The notes below the pieces were generated by a model. The model worked only from the letters and a program-made list of their open reading frames with translations. It searched no databases and was not told the origin of the DNA. 9,320 nucleotides of DNA from JBKEDG01 sp047973085 (GTDB lineage: Bacteria; Bacillota_I; Bacilli_A; JBKEDG01). Both the position numbers and the translations under genes were made by a program. The stretch covers positions 1 to 9,320 of the forward strand of contig JBKEBI010000062.1 in assembly GCA_047973085.1 (NCBI GenBank), in the 5' to 3' direction. This document shows, in pieces, positions 6,407 to 9,320 of the stretch. Within the stretch, counting starts at the first letter, position 1; every line of letters begins with the position of its first letter.

Positions 6407-7261
6407 ATGGAAATAAAATCATATGCAAAAATTAATATAGGCTTAAATATCCTTTATAAAAGACTTGATAGTTATCATGAACTTGAAAGTATTATGGTAT
6501 TAGTTAACTTATACGATACAATGAATTTTGAGGTGTTAGAAACAAATGAAATTAAATTTTCTTGTAACCTGGATTTTTTAAATAATAATAATAATTTAAT
6601 TTATAGAATAGCAGAATACTTACAAGACAAATACTATGTGTCAAATGGGATAAAAATACACCTTGATAAGATTATTCCAGTTTCAGGTGGTATGGGTGGT
6701 GGAAGCAGTAATGCAGCAACTACTATTACTTCATTAAATAAACTTTGGAATCTAAATTTATCTAAGGAAGAACTATACAAAATTGGAATTAAATTTGGAG
6801 CTGATATTCCTTTTTGTATAAATCAAACTCCTGCAGTAATTAAAGGTATTGGAGAAATAATTGAACCATTTGAATTTAAAAGTGATTTCAATATTATTGT
6901 TGTAAAAATGCCATTTGGCTTAAGTACTAAAAAAATATTTGACAATTTTGATGCCTCTATTGCTCCCCAATATTCAATAAATAGTGTAAAAAAAGCACTT
7001 ACAGATAATAACAGAGAAAATTTTATAAATTTTTTAGGAAATAACCTTGAAGAAGTATCTATAGAATTTAAACCAGAAATACAAACTGTAAAAAATATTT
7101 TAAAACAAAATGGATGCTTTACTTCATTAATGAGCGGAAGTGGTCCTACCGTTTTAGGATTCATTGATAAATCTATTGATTCTTCAAAATTATTAAAAAT
7201 ATTATCTAATGAAGGATATGAAGCATTTTGTACATCAATAATTCACAGTAGAAAGGAATAA
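6407..7261 (+). CDS. ispE: 4-diphosphocytidyl-2-C-methyl-D-erythritol kinase
   Basis: This 284-residue GHMP-family kinase phosphorylates CDP-methylerythritol with ATP, the fourth step of the MEP route to isoprenoid precursors, in the cytoplasm. Signs are the N-terminal SYAKINIGLNIL with Lys8, the ATP-binding glycine loop PVSGGMGGGSSNAA (91-104), the catalytic Asp133 in GADIPF, and the C-terminal GHMP motif LMSGSGPTV (241-249). Length is typical. AAAGGAG lies 6 bases before the ATG. It is the first gene of a short plus-strand unit with ung, 3 bases apart. Its presence indicates isoprenoids are made by the MEP pathway rather than mevalonate alone; no other pathway gene is in the window. Confidence 0.96.
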   Translation: MEIKSYAKINIGLNILYKRLDSYHELESIMVLVNLYDTMNFEVLETNEIKFSCNLDFLNNNNNLIYRIAEYLQDKYYVSNGIKIHLDKIIPVSGGMGGGSSNAATTITSLNKLWNLNLSKEELYKIGIKFGADIPFCINQTPAVIKGIGEIIEPFEFKSDFNIIVVKMPFGLSTKKIFDNFDASIAPQYSINSVKKALTDNNRENFINFLGNNLEEVSIEFKPEIQTVKNILKQNGCFTSLMSGSGPTVLGFIDKSIDSSKLLKILSNEGYEAFCTSIIHSRKE

Positions 7262-7264
7262 GAT

Positions 7265-7927
7265 ATGATAAAAATAGGTAATGATTGGGATGAAATTTTA
7301 GAAAAAGAATTTAGTAAAGAATATTATTTAAACTTAAGACAATTTTTAAAAGAAGAATATAAAACTCAAACTATTTATCCAAATATGTATGATATTTATA
7401 ATGCATTTAAATACTCATCATTTAAAAAAACAAAAGTAGTAATTTTAGGACAAGATCCATATATCAATGAAAATCAAGCACATGGATTGTCATTTTCGGT
7501 AAAAAAAGGTGTAAAAACCCCACCATCACTTAAAAATATTTACAAAGAAATAAAAACTGATATAGGCATAGATATGGATGATCATGGTGAGCTTACTAAT
7601 TGGGCTAATCAAGGAATTTTATTACTTAATACAACTCTTACAGTTAGAGCAAAAAAGTCATTCTCACATAAAGGAAAAGGTTGGGAAAAATTTACGGATA
7701 ATATAATTCAAAAATTAAACGAAAAAAAGGAACCAGTTGTATTTTTACTTTGGGGTAATCACGCTAAATCAAAAGAAAAATTAATAACTAATCCTAATCA
7801 TCTTATTTTAAAGGCAGCTCATCCAAGTCCTTTAGCAGGTGGCGCATTCTTTGGATGTAAACATTTTTCTCAAACAAATAAATTTTTAAAAAGTAATAAT
7901 ATCTTGCCAATTGATTGGCATAATTAA
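7265..7927 (+). CDS. ung: Uracil-DNA glycosylase, family 1
   Basis: This 220-residue enzyme excises uracil from DNA to start base excision repair. Family 1 motifs are in order: GQDPY at 62-66 with the water-activating Asp64 and thymine-excluding Tyr66, the uracil-stacking Phe77 in GLSFSV, LLLNTTLTV with Asn122, SHKGKGWE, and HPSPLAGGAFFGCKHFS with catalytic His186 and the intercalating Leu190. One oddity is that residue 67, normally His (GQDPYH), is Ile, encoded ATC. Otherwise length and motifs are normal, so an active enzyme is likely. The gene begins 3 bases after ispE with AAAGGA inside the ispE tail, so the two are co-transcribed. No strong terminator follows; transcripts may continue through tRNA-His to the hairpin at 8122-8147. 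Confidence 0.96.
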   Translation: MIKIGNDWDEILEKEFSKEYYLNLRQFLKEEYKTQTIYPNMYDIYNAFKYSSFKKTKVVILGQDPYINENQAHGLSFSVKKGVKTPPSLKNIYKEIKTDIGIDMDDHGELTNWANQGILLLNTTLTVRAKKSFSHKGKGWEKFTDNIIQKLNEKKEPVVFLLWGNHAKSKEKLITNPNHLILKAAHPSPLAGGAFFGCKHFSQTNKFLKSNNILPIDWHN

Positions 7928-7986
7928 ACGTTTGTTTATATCCAAGCACTAAATCAAAAAACATTTTATAAAAGTTTAAAAAAATC

Positions 7987-8015
7987 TTGCAATTTTATTT
8001 GAAATTATGTATAAT
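7987..8015 (+). promoter_or_regulatory. Promoter of tRNA-His
   Basis: The -35 element TTGCAA (7987-7992) and a perfect -10 TATAAT (8010-8015) are 17 bases apart. The predicted start near 8022 leaves about 12 bases before the mature tRNA 5' end. Confidence 0.7.
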
Positions 8016-8033
8016 AATATGGTAGTTTTTAAT

Positions 8034-8113
8034 GGCGTCTGTGGCGAAGTTGGTTAACGCACCGGATTGTGATTCCGGCATTTTCGTGGGTTCGAGTCCC
8101 ATCAGGCGCCCCA
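8034..8113 (+). tRNA. tRNA-His (anticodon GTG)
   Basis: The full cloverleaf can be folded by eye. The acceptor stem is 8035-8041 with 8103-8109 (7 bp, one T-G). The D arm is GCG/CGC (8044-8046, 8058-8060). The anticodon stem CCGGA/TCCGG surrounds loop TTGTGAT with GTG at 8069-8071. The T arm is GTGGG/CCCAT around TTCGAGT. The extra 5' base G-1 (8034), the identity mark of tRNA-His, is encoded and pairs with C73 (8110). The terminal CCA is encoded (8111-8113). The variable region CATTTTC (8079-8085) has 7 bases, more than the usual 5. A promoter and a terminator bracket the gene, so it is probably its own transcription unit. Confidence 0.96.
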
Positions 8114-8121
8114 TTAAAAAT

Positions 8122-8147
8122 AAACTAGGCTAGTCCTAGTTTTTTTA
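8122..8147 (+). terminator. Intrinsic terminator after tRNA-His
   Basis: AAACTAGG and CCTAGTTT form an 8-bp stem (8122-8129, 8135-8142) with a CTAGT loop, followed directly by an unbroken run of T to 8146. It ends the tRNA-His transcript and possibly read-through from ispE-ung. Confidence 0.85.
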
Positions 8148-8156
8148 TGATATAAT
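8148..8156 (+). promoter_or_regulatory. Extended -10 promoter of the sugar mutase gene
   Basis: TGATATAAT is a perfect extended -10 element (TATAAT at 8151-8156) starting within two bases of the tRNA terminator's T tract. No recognisable -35 element lies at the expected distance, where the terminator stem sits. The predicted start is near 8163, and GGAGG at 8172-8176 precedes the ATG. Confidence 0.6.
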
Positions 8157-8183
8157 AGTAATGAAAATACTGGAGGTATATAT

Positions 8184-9320
8184 ATGAATGAATGGTTACT
8201 ATCAAATAATGTTAGTGAAGAATTAAAAGATGAATTAAGAACATACGATGAAAACAAACTTAATATAGCTATAAATCACAAAGTTGAATTTGGAACTGCT
8301 GGTATTCGTGGCACTATGGGTGCTGGATATGGATATATTAATGAAAATATTATAAATTGGGTAACAATTGGATATGCAAAATACTTAAATAACAACTTTA
8401 AAAATCCAAAAATTGTTATTGCATACGATAATAGAAAAAATAGTAAATACTTTGCAAAAATATGCTCAAACGTACTAAGTAATCATAATGTTGAAGTATT
8501 TATTTTCTCAAAACTAAAGTCTACACCTCAGTTATCATTTACAATTAGAATGCTAAATGCAAGTGGAGGAATTAATATTACTGCATCTCATAATCCAAAA
8601 GTAGATAATGGATATAAGTTATATAATGAGTATGGTGGACAATATTTGCCAAATGATATAGAAGGAATAAAAAACTTTATTAATGAAATTTCATCTCCTA
8701 TAGATACATGTGTGTATTCAAACTCTAATGAAAAACTCATAACAATTCTTGATGATGATAGTGAATTTACAAATTTCATTAAAAATAAAACTAATGTTAA
8801 ATTTAAAAACTATGAAAAAATTTTAATAAGCCCTCTTCACGGATGTGGTCAAATCATAAAAAGTATAAATGAGAAAGTACAATTTAAAAATGTATTTTAT
8901 GTAGAAGATCAAATGGATGGAGATGAAAATTTCACAACAGCACCCGAACCAAATCCTGATTCAAAAAAAGCGTATGAATTTGCTATTAAAAATAATTTTA
9001 ACAACTGTAACTATATTATTGCAAATGACCCGGATGCAGATCGAGTTGGAATTTATGATGTTAAAAATGATTACTTATTTAGTGGTAACCAAATTGCTAC
9101 ATTACTTGTTGACTACTTAATTACCACAAAGCAGTTTAAAAAAAATCAAATACTTATCACTAGTAATGTAAGTAGCACTCTACCATTAAAAATTGCTAAA
9201 AAGCATGACATTAAAACTGAGGTTGTTTTAACAGGCTTTAAATGGATTGGTGATATCATGCATGATGAAACATACTTCATGGGATATGAAGAAAGTAACG
9301 GATATCTAACCCATACAAAA
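8184..9320 (+). CDS. pgcA: Phosphoglucomutase/phosphomannomutase (PgcA type), partial
   Basis: The first 379 residues are present; the gene runs off the right edge. It belongs to the alpha-D-phosphohexomutase superfamily, which moves phosphate between C1 and C6 of hexose phosphates through a phosphoserine. The N-terminal EFGTAGIRGTMGAG (35-48) is typical of the long PgcA/YhxB subgroup. The catalytic loop TASHNP has Ser135 as the phosphorylated residue. The metal-binding loop DPDADR (282-287) supplies three Asp residues. The sugar-recognition loop GYEESNGY is at 367-374. The C-terminal phosphate-binding domain lies outside; family members are about 560-580 residues. In Bacillus this enzyme makes glucose-1-phosphate for UDP-glucose, glycolipids and wall polymers, a role inferred here. 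The start ATG follows GGAGG by 7 bases. Confidence 0.94.
   Translation, partial: MNEWLLSNNVSEELKDELRTYDENKLNIAINHKVEFGTAGIRGTMGAGYGYINENIINWVTIGYAKYLNNNFKNPKIVIAYDNRKNSKYFAKICSNVLSNHNVEVFIFSKLKSTPQLSFTIRMLNASGGINITASHNPKVDNGYKLYNEYGGQYLPNDIEGIKNFINEISSPIDTCVYSNSNEKLITILDDDSEFTNFIKNKTNVKFKNYEKILISPLHGCGQIIKSINEKVQFKNVFYVEDQMDGDENFTTAPEPNPDSKKAYEFAIKNNFNNCNYIIANDPDADRVGIYDVKNDYLFSGNQIATLLVDYLITTKQFKKNQILITSNVSSTLPLKIAKKHDIKTEVVLTGFKWIGDIMHDETYFMGYEESNGYLTHTK

Noticed and set aside
6823..7164. Minus-strand open frame of 113 codons
   Set aside because: It is antisense to ispE, whose catalytic motifs and length are complete.
7925..7977. Weak hairpins after ung (TAAAC/GTTTA and an imperfect AAAC...GTTT stem)
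   Set aside because: The stems are short or mismatched, nearly all A/T, and not followed by a T tract, so a terminator is not supported.
8588..9120. Small open frames at 8588-8779 (minus) and 8917-9120 (plus)
   Set aside because: Both lie within the sugar mutase gene, which reads through the whole stretch with its catalytic motifs in frame.
1..9320. Mobile elements, CRISPR arrays, phage or defence genes
   Set aside because: No transposase, integrase, direct-repeat array or foreign-looking gene block was seen; base use is uniform across the window.

Overview
This is a very AT-rich window whose proteins are typical of low-GC Gram-positive bacteria (Bacillota, or walled or Acholeplasma/Haloplasma/Izemoplasma-like relatives of the Mollicutes). 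Evidence for this is the T-box leader on valS, a YugP-type zinc metallopeptidase, a PgcA-type sugar mutase, strong AAGGAGG-like ribosome binding sites, a Gram-positive style lipoprotein, and TTGxxx-17-TATAAT promoters. All tryptophans are TGG and genes stop at TAA or TAG, so nothing suggests the Mycoplasma genetic code. The exact lineage cannot be fixed from the window.

Left part, minus strand (1-6240). Three transcription units run leftwards. The rightmost is greA - engB - zinc metallopeptidase, which starts from a clear promoter at about 6314-6286. Immediately after the peptidase stop codon lies the promoter of valS, followed by a complete Val-specific T-box riboswitch (specifier GUA) and valS, which ends in an intrinsic terminator at about 1590-1623. 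After an AT-rich gap of about 270 bases comes a third unit: a two-domain FMN-binding lipoprotein resembling PplA, followed by a type II NADH dehydrogenase that runs off the left edge. That pair resembles part of the flavin-based extracellular electron transfer (EET) locus known from Listeria. A terminator-like hairpin sits between the two genes.

Right part, plus strand (6241-9320). A divergent promoter region separates greA from ispE (MEP isoprenoid pathway), which is followed with a 3-base gap by ung (uracil-DNA glycosylase). Then come tRNA-His(GTG) with its own promoter, G-1 and CCA encoded, an intrinsic terminator, and a PgcA-like phosphoglucomutase/phosphomannomutase cut by the right edge.

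Most of the window is ordinary housekeeping: transcription fidelity, ribosome assembly, tRNA charging, isoprenoids, DNA repair and sugar phosphates. The part most worth pursuing is the lipoprotein-NADH dehydrogenase pair at the left edge. No mobile element, CRISPR array or clear novel system was seen.
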